A DNA stretch of 64,000 nt, from the NCBI RefSeq assembly GCF_047468865.1, contig NZ_JBLGTV010000003.1, positions 262,889 through 326,888 of the forward strand. Reading direction: 5' to 3'. This DNA comes from Castellaniella hirudinis_A. Lineage in GTDB: Bacteria > Pseudomonadota > Gammaproteobacteria > Burkholderiales > Burkholderiaceae_B. This document shows, piece by piece, positions 8,599-17,093 of the stretch. The position numbers and the translations under genes were made by a program. How positions within the stretch are numbered: position 1 is the first letter of the stretch; the number at the start of each line of letters is the position of its first letter. Below the pieces are notes generated by a model. It had not been told where the DNA came from and ran no database searches. It was given only the letters and a program-made list of their open reading frames with translations.

Positions 8599-8620
8599 GC
8601 CTGGGCCGGATGGCCCAGGC
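8599..8620 (-). terminator. Hairpin downstream of the TRAP permease gene
   Basis: A perfect nine-base stem GCCTGGGCC/GGCCCAGGC with a four-base loop lies past the dctM stop codon. The following leftward sequence is only moderately T-rich (TTCTGTT), so it is a plausible but not textbook terminator. Confidence 0.5.
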
Positions 8621-8673
8621 ACTGCGGGGATGATGAAGCGCGCGTATGACACCCGTGTGTCAGCGGCGAAATC

Positions 8674-9951
8674 CTAGTGGAACAGGCCCGGCAGCCACAG
8701 GCTGACGGCGGGCACGTAGGTGATGAACATCAGGTAGGTCAGCAGCAGCAGCAGCCAGGGGGTGGCGGCGCGGATCACCTGGGCGATGCTCAGGTTGGTG
8801 ATGCCGGCCGTGACGAACAGATTCAGGCCCATGGGTGGTGTGACCATGCCGATTTCCAGGTTGACCACGATCAGGATGCCCAGGTGGACGGGGTCGATGC
8901 CCAGTTCCATGGCGATGGGAAACAGGATGGGCGCCAGGATCAGGATGATGCCGGTGGGCTCCATGAAGGCCCCGGCCACCAGCAGCAGGATGTTGACCAC
9001 GATCAGGAACTGCCAGGCGCTCATGTCCCAGGCGATGATCTGCTCGGCGATGGCCTGCGGGATGCGTTCGGTGGTCAGCACGTGGGCGAACAGCAGGGCA
9101 TTGGCGATGATGAACATCAGCATGATGGTCACTTTCGCGGCGTCGACCAGCACCTCGGGAACCTGTTTCATGCCGATGTCGCGGTAGATGAACACGGCGA
9201 TGAGAAAGGCGTAGACCGCAGCCACGGCGGCGGCTTCGGTGGGGGTGAATATACCGCCGTAGATCCCGCCCAGGATGATGATGATCAGCAGCAGCCCCCA
9301 GATGGAATCGCGCGCGGCCACGGTGATTTCGGCCAGGCTGGCGCGTGGCTGGCAGGGCATCTTGCGCACCCGGGCGATGATGTAGATGGCCACCATCAGC
9401 ACCAGGCCCAGCAGCAGGCCGGGCACCACGCCCGCCATGAACAGCGCCCCCACCGAGGTTTCGGTGACCGCGCCGTAGACCACCAGCACGATGGAGGGCG
9501 GGATCAGGATGCCCAGCGTGCCGGCATTGCACACCACCCCGGCGGCGAAGGATTCGGTGTAGCCGGCGCGCACCATGCCGGCGATGACGATGGAGCCCAC
9601 GGCCACCACGGTGGCGGGGGACGAGCCGGACACGGCGGCGAACAGCACGCAGGCCATGACGGAGGCGATGGCCAGCCCGCCGTGCAGGTGGCCCACTGAG
9701 GCATTGGCGAAGCGGATCATGCGTCTGGCCACGCCGCCGGTGGTCATGAAGGCCCCCGCCAGGATGAAGAAGGGGATGGCCATCAGGGTGAAGTGTTCGG
9801 AGGTTTCGTACAGCTTGAGCGAGAGCGAGGCCAGGGAATCGTGGCCGAAGACCAGGATGGTCAGCAGCGAGGACAGGCCCAGCGCGATGGCCACGGGCAG
9901 GCCCATGAACATGAACAGGAACAGCAGGATGAAAAGGGCGGTCGTGGTCAT
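8674..9951 (-). CDS. dctM: TRAP transporter large permease (DctM)
   Basis: The 425-residue inner-membrane protein has about a dozen hydrophobic segments and is the ion-coupled transport subunit of a tripartite (TRAP) C4-dicarboxylate-type importer. Family motifs include GLPVAIALG at the start, and a conserved GSSPATVVAVGSIVI loop and TPTEAAA segment. Length matches DctM. Its ATG overlaps the dctQ stop as ATGA, so the two membrane subunits are translationally coupled. Confidence 0.92.
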   Translation of the reverse strand: MTTTALFILLFLFMFMGLPVAIALGLSSLLTILVFGHDSLASLSLKLYETSEHFTLMAIPFFILAGAFMTTGGVARRMIRFANASVGHLHGGLAIASVMACVLFAAVSGSSPATVVAVGSIVIAGMVRAGYTESFAAGVVCNAGTLGILIPPSIVLVVYGAVTETSVGALFMAGVVPGLLLGLVLMVAIYIIARVRKMPCQPRASLAEITVAARDSIWGLLLIIIILGGIYGGIFTPTEAAAVAAVYAFLIAVFIYRDIGMKQVPEVLVDAAKVTIMLMFIIANALLFAHVLTTERIPQAIAEQIIAWDMSAWQFLIVVNILLLVAGAFMEPTGIILILAPILFPIAMELGIDPVHLGILIVVNLEIGMVTPPMGLNLFVTAGITNLSIAQVIRAATPWLLLLLTYLMFITYVPAVSLWLPGLFH

Positions 9952-10493
9952 TTCTGGTCTCCGGGCTGGCCGTTGTCGTCGGTGCGGTATTTCATGGCGT
10001 CGGCGACTTCGTCGCCCAGCAAAGAGGCGTTATCGCCGCGCACCAAGTGCCAGAGCACTTCGCCGAAGCGGTAGATCAGCAGGGCGAATCCCACGGGCAT
10101 GACCAGGCGCGGCACCCACTGCGGGATGGGAAGGTCCTGCGCCAGGATGCCGATCATGTGGATTTTGCTGACGTAGATCCAACTGCCGTACAGCACGATG
10201 GCGGCGTAGACGATGCACAGCAGGGTGCCGACGATGGCCAGGCGGTGGGCGGCGCGGGCCGGCAGCAGGCGCACGAGGGCGTCCACCCCGATGTGGGCGC
10301 CCACGCGCACGCCATAGGACATGCCCAGGAAAATGAGGGCGCCGAAGCAGTACATCGTCAGTTCCAGCGCCCAGACGAAACTATAGTTGAAGACATAGCG
10401 GGCGACGACCTGGGCGAAGGTCACCACGGTCATGGCCGCCAGCAGGAAGGCGATCAGGCCCTCCTCAGTGTGTTCCAGCCAGTTTTTCAACAT
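9948..10493 (-). CDS. dctQ: TRAP transporter small permease (DctQ)
   Basis: The 181-residue membrane protein has four hydrophobic segments and the DctQ pattern (FAQVVARYVFNYSFVWALELTMY, then a GAHIGVDAL loop). It pairs with DctM to form the membrane part of the TRAP importer. The ATG at 10493 (MLKNWLEHTEEG) was chosen over a longer upstream frame rich in proline and arginine, which would cover the hairpin separating it from dctP. Confidence 0.9.
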   Translation of the reverse strand: MLKNWLEHTEEGLIAFLLAAMTVVTFAQVVARYVFNYSFVWALELTMYCFGALIFLGMSYGVRVGAHIGVDALVRLLPARAAHRLAIVGTLLCIVYAAIVLYGSWIYVSKIHMIGILAQDLPIPQWVPRLVMPVGFALLIYRFGEVLWHLVRGDNASLLGDEVADAMKYRTDDNGQPGDQK

Positions 10494-10517
10494 GGTGGGG
10501 AGCTCCTGGTGGGATAC

Positions 10518-10540
10518 AAAAGGGCCGCCGGGCGGCGGCC
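10518..10540 (-). terminator. Attenuator-like hairpin between dctP and dctQ
   Basis: Read leftward, a seven-base stem GGCCGCC/GGCGGCC with a GCCC loop is followed by four U residues. A leaky terminator here would give more binding protein than membrane subunits, a common arrangement in binding-protein-dependent transport operons. Confidence 0.6.
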
Positions 10541-10557
10541 GTTGGAGAGCGCGTGGC

Positions 10558-11562
10558 TTATTCCTGGTTGGCGGCCCGGGCCTTGGCAATCAGGTCTTCG
10601 CCGATCTGGTCGGAAAATTGCGTCCACACGGGCCGGACGACATCGCGCCATGCCGCGATGTCGCGTTTGGACAGAGTCTGGATTTTCGCCTTGCCGGCTT
10701 CCTCGATGCGTTTCTGATCGCGCTCGTTGATGTCGGCCGCCAGTTTGTTGGCGTGTTCGGTGGCGCCCGCCATGGCGGTCTTCAAGGCGGCGCGGACGTC
10801 TTCGGGCAGGCCGTCCCACCAGCCGGCGTTGGTGATGACCATGTAGTCCAGGGCGCCGTGGTTGGTCACGGCGATGGTCTTCTGGACTTCATGGAATTTC
10901 TGCGAATAGATGTTGGACCAGGGGTTTTCCGCGCCATCGACCACTCCGGTCTGCAGCGCCTGGTAGACCTCGGCGAAGGCTAGTTTTTGCGGGTTGGCGC
11001 CCAACTGGCGGAACTGGGCCTCCAGCACGTCGGAGGCCTGGATGCGGAATTTCAGGCCCTTGATGTCTTCCGGCCGGGTGAGCTGATCCTTGTTGGTGGA
11101 CATCTGCTTCAGGCCGTTGTGCCAGTAGGCCAGGCCCTGGATGCCCTTGGACTGCATGGAATTCAGCAGTTCCTGGCCCGCGGGGCTGGACTGGAAGCGG
11201 TCCAGCGCGTCCATGTCGTCGAACATGAAGGGCAGATCGAAGATCTGCAGCTTCTTGGTGTAGCGGTCGAATTTGGCCAGCGAGGGGGCGATGATCTGCA
11301 CGTCGCCCAGCAGCAGGGCTTCCATTTCCTTGCCGTCGCCAAACAGCTGCGAGTTGGAGAAAACCTGCACGTCCACCTTGCCGGGCAAGGCGGCTTCGGC
11401 GAGTTCCTTGAATTTCAGGGCGCCTTGACCCTTGGGCGTGTTCTCGGCCACCACGTGGCTGAATTTGATCGTGATGGGCTGGTCGGCGGCCAGCGCCGAG
11501 GCGGAAAACGCCAGGGCGAGGCACACGCCCAGAGTCTTGACGAGAGGGAGGCGAATAGCCAT
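10558..11562 (-). CDS. dctP: TRAP transporter substrate-binding protein (DctP), copy 1
   Basis: The 334-residue periplasmic protein has a clear signal peptide (lysine, hydrophobic core, cleavage after SALAA) and the DctP fold: ITIKFSHVVAENTPKGQGA at the mature N-terminus and the GVVDGAENPWSNIYS segment with conserved Arg and Asn ligand residues. It captures a C4-dicarboxylate-like substrate for DctQM. The start at 11562 follows a purine-rich AAGGAG. A second, diverged DctP lies immediately upstream. Confidence 0.93.
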   Translation of the reverse strand: MAIRLPLVKTLGVCLALAFSASALAADQPITIKFSHVVAENTPKGQGALKFKELAEAALPGKVDVQVFSNSQLFGDGKEMEALLLGDVQIIAPSLAKFDRYTKKLQIFDLPFMFDDMDALDRFQSSPAGQELLNSMQSKGIQGLAYWHNGLKQMSTNKDQLTRPEDIKGLKFRIQASDVLEAQFRQLGANPQKLAFAEVYQALQTGVVDGAENPWSNIYSQKFHEVQKTIAVTNHGALDYMVITNAGWWDGLPEDVRAALKTAMAGATEHANKLAADINERDQKRIEEAGKAKIQTLSKRDIAAWRDVVRPVWTQFSDQIGEDLIAKARAANQE

Positions 11563-11694
11563 GAGGAAGTCTCCTTGTTTTATGGACTGGATGGAAGGAA
11601 TAGCCGAATCAACATCTGGCCGCCTGGTGTTCTGTGCGCTTGCCTGGGTGGGACAGGGGTTGAAGGCAAAGCGCGGCATCAAGCGGGTAGAACA

Positions 11695-12687
11695 TCATGG
11701 GGCGGCCATGGTGCGCCGAATGTCGGCGATCAGTTGCGCACCGATGTAGGTTTCCAGGCCGGCGCCAACACCGGCCAGGGCGTTTTTCCAGGTTTCGCGC
11801 TCGGCGGCCGTCAGCACCTTGATCTGTGTCTTGCCGGATGCGCGGATGGCTTCAAGCGCCCGGTCGTTTTCTTCCTGGGCGATCTGGCTGGCGTAGCGGG
11901 TGGCTTCTTGCATGGCGTCTTCCAGCGCCTCGCGGATGTCCGGCGGCAGGCCTTCCCAGAATTTGCGGTTGACGATGACGGCGTAGCCCAGGTAGCCATG
12001 GTCGGTTACCGTCAGATGAGACTGCACGTCCTGCATGTCTTGGGTATAGAAATTGGAGTGCGGGTTTTCGGTGCCGTCGACCACGCCGGAAGCCAGCGCG
12101 TCGTAGACTTCGCCGAAGCGCAGGGTGGTCGGCTGGGCCCCCAGGGCCCGCATCTGCGCGTCCAGCACCCTGGACGGCTGGATGCGCATTCGCAGCCCGG
12201 CCAAATCCGCCGGCGTGCGCAGCGGCCGGTTGGCGGAAAAGGACTTGAAGCCGTTGTCCCAGAAAGCCAGGCCGATGACGCCCTTGAGCCGCAGGCGCTG
12301 CAGCATGCCCGCGCCGATCGGCCCTTGGGTGATCCGGTGCAGCGCCGCCGTGTCGGGGAACATGAAAGGCACATCGAAGACCTGGAATTCGCGCGCGCCC
12401 AGCGGGCCGAACTTGGACAGGGACGGCGCGATCATTTCGACGGCGCCCAGCTGCAGGGCTTCGAGTTCGTCGCGATCCCGGTAGAGTTCGCTGTTCGGGT
12501 AGATGCGCACCTGGACGCGGCCGCCCGTGGTCTGTTCGGCCAGCTGGCGAAAATGTTCCGCCGCCTTGCCCTTGGGCGTGTCCGTGGCCACGACGTGGCT
12601 GAAGCGGATCAGGATGGGCGCCTGTTGCGCGTGCGCCAGGGGGGCGAGGGACAGCAGGCAGGCGGATAGAAAAGCGAACCATTTCAT
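11695..12687 (-). CDS. TRAP transporter substrate-binding protein (DctP), copy 2
   Basis: The 330-residue DctP paralogue has its own signal peptide (cleavage after PLAHA) and the same landmarks (ILIRFSHVVATDTPKGKAA, GVVDGTENPHSNFY). It is clearly related to copy 1 but substantially diverged. It is the first gene of the leftward run dctP2-dctP1-dctQ-dctM. With only one permease pair present, the two proteins may deliver different substrates, or this one may act as the sensor partner of the divergently encoded kinase. The second role is inference. Confidence 0.9.
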   Translation of the reverse strand: MKWFAFLSACLLSLAPLAHAQQAPILIRFSHVVATDTPKGKAAEHFRQLAEQTTGGRVQVRIYPNSELYRDRDELEALQLGAVEMIAPSLSKFGPLGAREFQVFDVPFMFPDTAALHRITQGPIGAGMLQRLRLKGVIGLAFWDNGFKSFSANRPLRTPADLAGLRMRIQPSRVLDAQMRALGAQPTTLRFGEVYDALASGVVDGTENPHSNFYTQDMQDVQSHLTVTDHGYLGYAVIVNRKFWEGLPPDIREALEDAMQEATRYASQIAQEENDRALEAIRASGKTQIKVLTAAERETWKNALAGVGAGLETYIGAQLIADIRRTMAAP

Positions 12688-12840
12688 CGGATAAATCGGA
12701 TCCCGAGGCAGAGGCGGTCGAAAGAAAATACAGGGTCATTGTCCATAGTCGGGCCGGGTGTCTCAATTGTGGAAATCCGAAACTGGGCCGTCGGGCAGAC
12801 GGCGCTGTCGCGCGGTCGGCGCGGTTACACTAGGGGCAAG

Positions 12841-14859
12841 ATGAGTCGCCCCCCACCGCTTCACGCTTCGCTGGTTCGTCGGCGCACCTGGCAATGGCTG
12901 GTGCCGATTCTGTGCGCGCTGCTGTTTCTGGCCACCGCGATCTGGCTGCCCCGCCAGGCGCAGCAGATGGAGTCCACAGAGCGTCAGGAACAGCAGATCG
13001 CCGACACGCTGTGGGTCGAGCAGACCATTCGCTTCCAGCTGGGCCGGGACGAGGACGACATCCGCTCCCTGGCCAATGAGATCGCGGCGGGCCGCCTGGC
13101 GGGCGACAAACTGCGTGCCCGGATGCGTTTTCTGCTGCGCACGCATCCCGAACTGGCGCGCATTGCCTGGGTGGCCGCCGACGGCCCCGGGGTGGCCACC
13201 GATGCCCTGCACGGTCTGCCCGAGGCGGACTTGCCCGAGACGCTGCGGCTGAAGCTGATGCGTGTGCGCAGCACCGGCACGCCGGAATACACCCAGCCCG
13301 GCCCGCCCGGAGGGGATGCGCAGCGCCCGGTCTGGATGGATTATCTTTTTCCCGTTCAACCGGATGGCCATTATCTCGGCGTCCTGGTCGCCTCCTATTC
13401 CCTCGGCGGCATTCTCGAACAGATGGTGCCCTGGTGGTTTGCCCAGAAAAATGAAATCCGCCTGACGGATCGCCACGAGCGCGTGCTGGGGCAGCGCACG
13501 GCCGGCGGGGCCGGGCGCGGGGTCTACACCTATGCCCACGATCTGAACCTGCCCTATGCGGACATCACGCTGCGCACGGACAGTGTCCGGGGTGCCCCGG
13601 ATCTGCTGCCCAATTTGCTGGTGGTGGTCATCATCGCCCTGACCCTGGGCCTGCTGGGCAGCCTGGCCGCCCTGTGGCGCGACATCAACCGCCGGATGGC
13701 CGTCGAGCGCGCCTTGCGCGAACAGATCGCTTTTCGCACGGCGATGGAGGATTCCCTGGTGACCGGCCTGCGGGTATACGACCTGAGCGGCCGGATCACT
13801 TATGTCAATCCCGCGTTTTGCCGGATGGTCAACATCCCGGCCCAGGAACTGATCGGGTGCGCGCCGCCCATGCCGTACTGGGCGCCGGAGGTGATGCGCG
13901 AATATCAGATGCGGTTTGCGCAGCGCATGGCGGGCGAGATCAGCCCGAATGGGTTTGAAACCTTGTTCCTGCGCAATCGCACCGAACGCTTTCCGGTACT
14001 GGTGTATGAATCCGCCCTGGTCGACGAGAGCGGCCGGCAGACCGGCTGGATGAGTTCGATCCTGGATATTTCCGACCGCAAGCGCTTCGAGGAACTGAAC
14101 CGGCGCCAGCAGGAAAAGCTGCAGGCCAGCGCCAGGCTGGTGACCATGGGGGAAATCGCTTCGTCCCTGGCGCACGAGCTGAACCAGCCCTTGGCCGCCA
14201 TCACCAGCTACACCACCGGCGCCTTGAACCTGCTGGACGATTCGGCGCAGGCCCCGGCGGCGGCCGACCTGACGCGCATCCGGGGGGCGCTGGAAAAGGC
14301 CAACGCCCAGGCGCAGCGCGCCGGGCACGTGATCCGCAGCGTCCATTCCTTCGCCAAGCGGCGCGAGCCGCGCCGGGAGGCCGTGCACTTGCCGACGCTG
14401 GTCGCGGATGTGGTGCAGTTGGCCGAGCTTCAGGCCAGCCAGCACGACATCGCAATCCAGGCCGACGTCGAGGCGGACACGCCCGCGGTGCTGGCCGATG
14501 CGATGATGCTGGAACAGGTGCTGCTGAACCTGACCCGCAATGCCATCGAGGCGATGCGGGACGTGGCGCCGGGCCGCCGGGTCTTGCAGATCCAGGCCAG
14601 GCCCGACCCGCAGCAGCCGGGCAGTGTCATGATCAGCGTGGCCGATCATGGCTGCGGTATTGCGGAATCGGCCCGGGAGCGCTTGTTTTCGCCGTTTTTT
14701 TCCACCAAATCCGATGGCATGGGCATGGGCCTGAAAATCTGCCGCACGATTGTGGAGTTCCATGGCGGCACCCTGGCCTATGCGGATCGCGCTGGCGGCG
14801 GCACGGTTTTCCGGTTTTCTCTGCCGGCAAGCCCCGTCGCCGAAAACATGAAAAAATAA
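12841..14859 (+). CDS. DctS/DctB-like sensor histidine kinase
   Basis: The 672-residue membrane kinase has TM1 (about 19-37), a periplasmic sensor of about 220 residues, TM2 (LPNLLVVVIIALTLGLLGSL), a PAS domain (about 305-420), a HisKA domain with phospho-acceptor His445 in SSLAHELNQPLAAI, and a HATPase domain with N, G1 and G2 boxes (NAIEAM, DHGCGIAE, GMGMGLKICRTIVEFHGG). Divergent from the TRAP genes and followed by a response regulator, it probably senses dicarboxylates and controls the transporter. The ATG at 12841 starts MSRPPP. An upstream in-frame ATG would put the start inside the divergent promoter region. Confidence 0.9.
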   Translation: MSRPPPLHASLVRRRTWQWLVPILCALLFLATAIWLPRQAQQMESTERQEQQIADTLWVEQTIRFQLGRDEDDIRSLANEIAAGRLAGDKLRARMRFLLRTHPELARIAWVAADGPGVATDALHGLPEADLPETLRLKLMRVRSTGTPEYTQPGPPGGDAQRPVWMDYLFPVQPDGHYLGVLVASYSLGGILEQMVPWWFAQKNEIRLTDRHERVLGQRTAGGAGRGVYTYAHDLNLPYADITLRTDSVRGAPDLLPNLLVVVIIALTLGLLGSLAALWRDINRRMAVERALREQIAFRTAMEDSLVTGLRVYDLSGRITYVNPAFCRMVNIPAQELIGCAPPMPYWAPEVMREYQMRFAQRMAGEISPNGFETLFLRNRTERFPVLVYESALVDESGRQTGWMSSILDISDRKRFEELNRRQQEKLQASARLVTMGEIASSLAHELNQPLAAITSYTTGALNLLDDSAQAPAAADLTRIRGALEKANAQAQRAGHVIRSVHSFAKRREPRREAVHLPTLVADVVQLAELQASQHDIAIQADVEADTPAVLADAMMLEQVLLNLTRNAIEAMRDVAPGRRVLQIQARPDPQQPGSVMISVADHGCGIAESARERLFSPFFSTKSDGMGMGLKICRTIVEFHGGTLAYADRAGGGTVFRFSLPASPVAENMKK

Positions 14860-14905
14860 GACAGCCCCGCTGGCGGATCCGCCGCAACCAGAGGAGAACA
14901 ACAAG

Positions 14906-15496
14906 GTGCTGCATATTGTCGATGACGAAGAAGTGATCCGGGATGCGCTGATCTGGCTGGCGCAGTCACGCCGGATCGATGCCGTGGGCTATGACGGCGC
15001 CCGAGCATTCCTGGATGCGCTGGGGCCGGACTACGCTTTCAGCGCACAGGGCGACTGTCTGCTGCTGGACATGCGGATGCCCGACATGAGCGGCGCGCTG
15101 TTGTTCGACACCCTGGCGGCGCGGGGGCTGGTGCAGCGCATGCCCGTTATCTTCCTGACCGGCCATGGCGACGTGCCCATGGCGGTGGACAGCCTGAAGC
15201 GCGGGGCGTTCGATTTTTTTGAGAAGCCCTTCAACGACAACAAGCTGATGGATCGTGTGCTGGAAGCGCTGCAGGCTTCGCTGGCGGCGGGCGATCAGGC
15301 CCAGGTGCAGGCCCGCCTGGCTTCGCTGTCGTCGCGTGAACGCGAGGTCATGGATCTGATGCTGGAGGGCAAGCTGAACAAGGTGATCGCCGACCTGATG
15401 GGGATCAGCATGCGCACTGTCGAAGTGCATCGGTCGCACATCCTGGCCAAGATGCGCGTGCGCACCGCCGTCGAATTGGCGCGGTTGCTGAAATAG
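14906..15496 (+). CDS. FixJ/DctR-type response regulator
   Basis: The 196-residue protein has a receiver domain (acidic pair Asp6-Asp7, phosphorylation site Asp55 in LLLDMRMPD, Lys107 in EKPFN) and a LuxR-type helix-turn-helix (LSSREREVMDLMLEGKLNKVIADLMGIS). This DctR/FixJ form does not contain a sigma-54 AAA domain, so the TRAP operon is probably driven by sigma-70. The start is a GTG with GAGGAGAA upstream, 46 bases after the kinase stop. Confidence 0.92.
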   Translation: MLHIVDDEEVIRDALIWLAQSRRIDAVGYDGARAFLDALGPDYAFSAQGDCLLLDMRMPDMSGALLFDTLAARGLVQRMPVIFLTGHGDVPMAVDSLKRGAFDFFEKPFNDNKLMDRVLEALQASLAAGDQAQVQARLASLSSREREVMDLMLEGKLNKVIADLMGISMRTVEVHRSHILAKMRVRTAVELARLLK

Positions 15497-15605
15497 GCGC
15501 GTTCCGGCGGCCCGCCGGCGGCGCGTGCCCGTCGAAGCCATGGGCATGCGCCGTCGGGCCGGGCCGTGTGGGCCGGGCTCCCGCCGGGCCGGGGGCTTCG
15601 TCTTT

Positions 15606-16097
15606 TTACGGCCGTGGCGCCGCGCACGGCGAACCGGCGCCGATTTCGCGGCAGGCCCGGGCCAATGCGTCCAGGGCCTGGTCGTCCAGCAGGCGGCCGG
15701 CCATGGGCAGCAGTTCATCGTCCGCCCGCTGCAGATAGGCCTGGTATTGCCGCACCCAGGCGGGCAGGGCGGTGCATTCGGGCGGCCGGGCCCGCAGCCC
15801 CGGGGCGATCTCGCGGCGCCATTGCCGATCCAGTTCGGCGCCTTGCAGGCCCAGCCCCTGCGCCATGCCTTGGATGCAGACGGCATCGGAGCCGGCCATG
15901 GACTCGATCAGCAAAGGGCACAGCACGGTGCGCAGCAGGCGGTGCTGGGCCGGGGCCGGGCCGTCGAACCAGGCGAGGGCGGCCCGCAGGCCGGCCTCTG
16001 TCCAGGCGCCGTCCAGCAGGTGTTGCAGATATTGGCGCGTGTCGCCATGCCGATCCAGCAGGCTGGCGATGGGGTCGGGGTCGGGTGTGCGGGCCAT
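15606..16097 (-). CDS. Hypothetical helical protein, possibly degenerate hemerythrin-like
   Basis: The 163-residue soluble protein is predicted mostly helical, with no signal peptide. The C-terminal run YLQRADDELLPMAGRLLDDQAL resembles the last helices of hemerythrin (HHE) domain proteins (usually H-x-x-x-E...LLPLA...L), but the histidine ligands are mostly replaced, so iron binding is doubtful. The start at 16097 (MARTPDPDP) has GGGAAG upstream; an ATG ten codons earlier at 16127 is possible. It is convergent with the dctR-like gene. Confidence 0.5.
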   Translation of the reverse strand: MARTPDPDPIASLLDRHGDTRQYLQHLLDGAWTEAGLRAALAWFDGPAPAQHRLLRTVLCPLLIESMAGSDAVCIQGMAQGLGLQGAELDRQWRREIAPGLRARPPECTALPAWVRQYQAYLQRADDELLPMAGRLLDDQALDALARACREIGAGSPCAAPRP

Positions 16098-16225
16098 GGG
16101 GCTTCCCGGTTGTGCAGATATTGGCATGGTAACGCCGCGCCGCTGCGGGCCATGCCTAGTTTATACATTTTAGTTATTAAAAAATCATGAATTTATCGTT
16201 GTTAGGTATTAAGCAAAGTCGTTAA

Positions 16226-16259
16226 AGTTTTGACTATCCCATTAGTTTTGACTATTCCA
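16226..16259 (+). repeat. Tandem 16-base direct repeat upstream of ABC genes
   Basis: AGTTTTGACTATCCCA (16226-16241) is repeated as AGTTTTGACTATTCCA (16244-16259), 15 of 16 identical with an 18-base period. It sits in an AT-rich gap just before the NitT/TauT-type operon. It could be an operator with two half-sites or overlapping promoter elements (each has TTTGAC, a possible -35). Confidence 0.6.
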
Positions 16260-16316
16260 CAATCCCCAGGATCGGGCCGGCATGGCATGCCTGCTCCGCC
16301 CGGACGGAAAGACCTC

Positions 16317-17093
16317 ATGAATCTATCCTTCAAGCAAGTCGAGAAGCGGTTTGGCGCTTTGCAAGTCGTCGATCAATTCAGCAGCGATATCGCCCCGGGC
16401 GAGCTCGTCGCCCTGGTGGGGCCGTCGGGGTGCGGGAAATCCACGCTGCTGCACTTGGCCGCCGGCCTGGAAAAGCCCAGTGCGGGCCAGGTGCTGGCGG
16501 ATGGTCAGGCCGTTGCGCGCCCGGATCCCAGCCGCATGCTGATGTTCCAGGAAAACGCCCTGTATCCCTGGCTGACTCTGGCGCAAAACGTCGCCATGGC
16601 GCTGGAACTGCAAAAGACGCCCCGTCGACAGGCGCGTCGGCAGGCCGTCGCCTGGCTGGACAAGGTGCGCCTGAAGGGGTTCGAGGATTATTTCCCGCAC
16701 CAGGTGTCGGGCGGCATGCGTCAGCGCTGCGCCCTGGCGCGCGCCTTCATCACGCAGCCCGAGGTCTTGCTGCTGGACGAACCCTTCGGGGCGCTGGACG
16801 CCCTGACCCGCATGACTTTGCAGGACGCCCTGCGCACCCTCATCCGCGAGACCCGGCCGACGGTGCTGCTGGTCACCCACGATGTCGATGAAGCCTTGTT
16901 CCTGGCCGACCGCATCCTGGTCTTCAGCGCGCGCCCCTCGCGGCTGCTGCGCGAATTCCACTTGTCGGCCAGCGAGAAAACACACGACCTGTCCAATTTC
17001 GCCGGCATGCGCCGGGAAATCCTGAGCCTGCTGGGCATCACGACGGACACCGCCTCCGAATCCCTTTCATACCCCGAGGAACTTGCAGCATGA
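16317..17093 (+). CDS. ABC transporter ATPase, NitT/TauT (SsuB/TauB) type
   Basis: The 258-residue nucleotide-binding subunit has Walker A (GPSGCGKST), signature (VSGGMRQRCALARA), Walker B (VLLLDEPFGALDALTR) and the switch histidine (LLVTHDVDEAL). Its length and the QENALYPWLT Q-loop fit importers of the nitrate/sulfonate/taurine class. The ATG at 17090 of the next gene overlaps its stop. The start at 16317 (MNLSFKQVEKRFG) has GGAAAG upstream. Confidence 0.9.
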   Translation: MNLSFKQVEKRFGALQVVDQFSSDIAPGELVALVGPSGCGKSTLLHLAAGLEKPSAGQVLADGQAVARPDPSRMLMFQENALYPWLTLAQNVAMALELQKTPRRQARRQAVAWLDKVRLKGFEDYFPHQVSGGMRQRCALARAFITQPEVLLLDEPFGALDALTRMTLQDALRTLIRETRPTVLLVTHDVDEALFLADRILVFSARPSRLLREFHLSASEKTHDLSNFAGMRREILSLLGITTDTASESLSYPEELAA

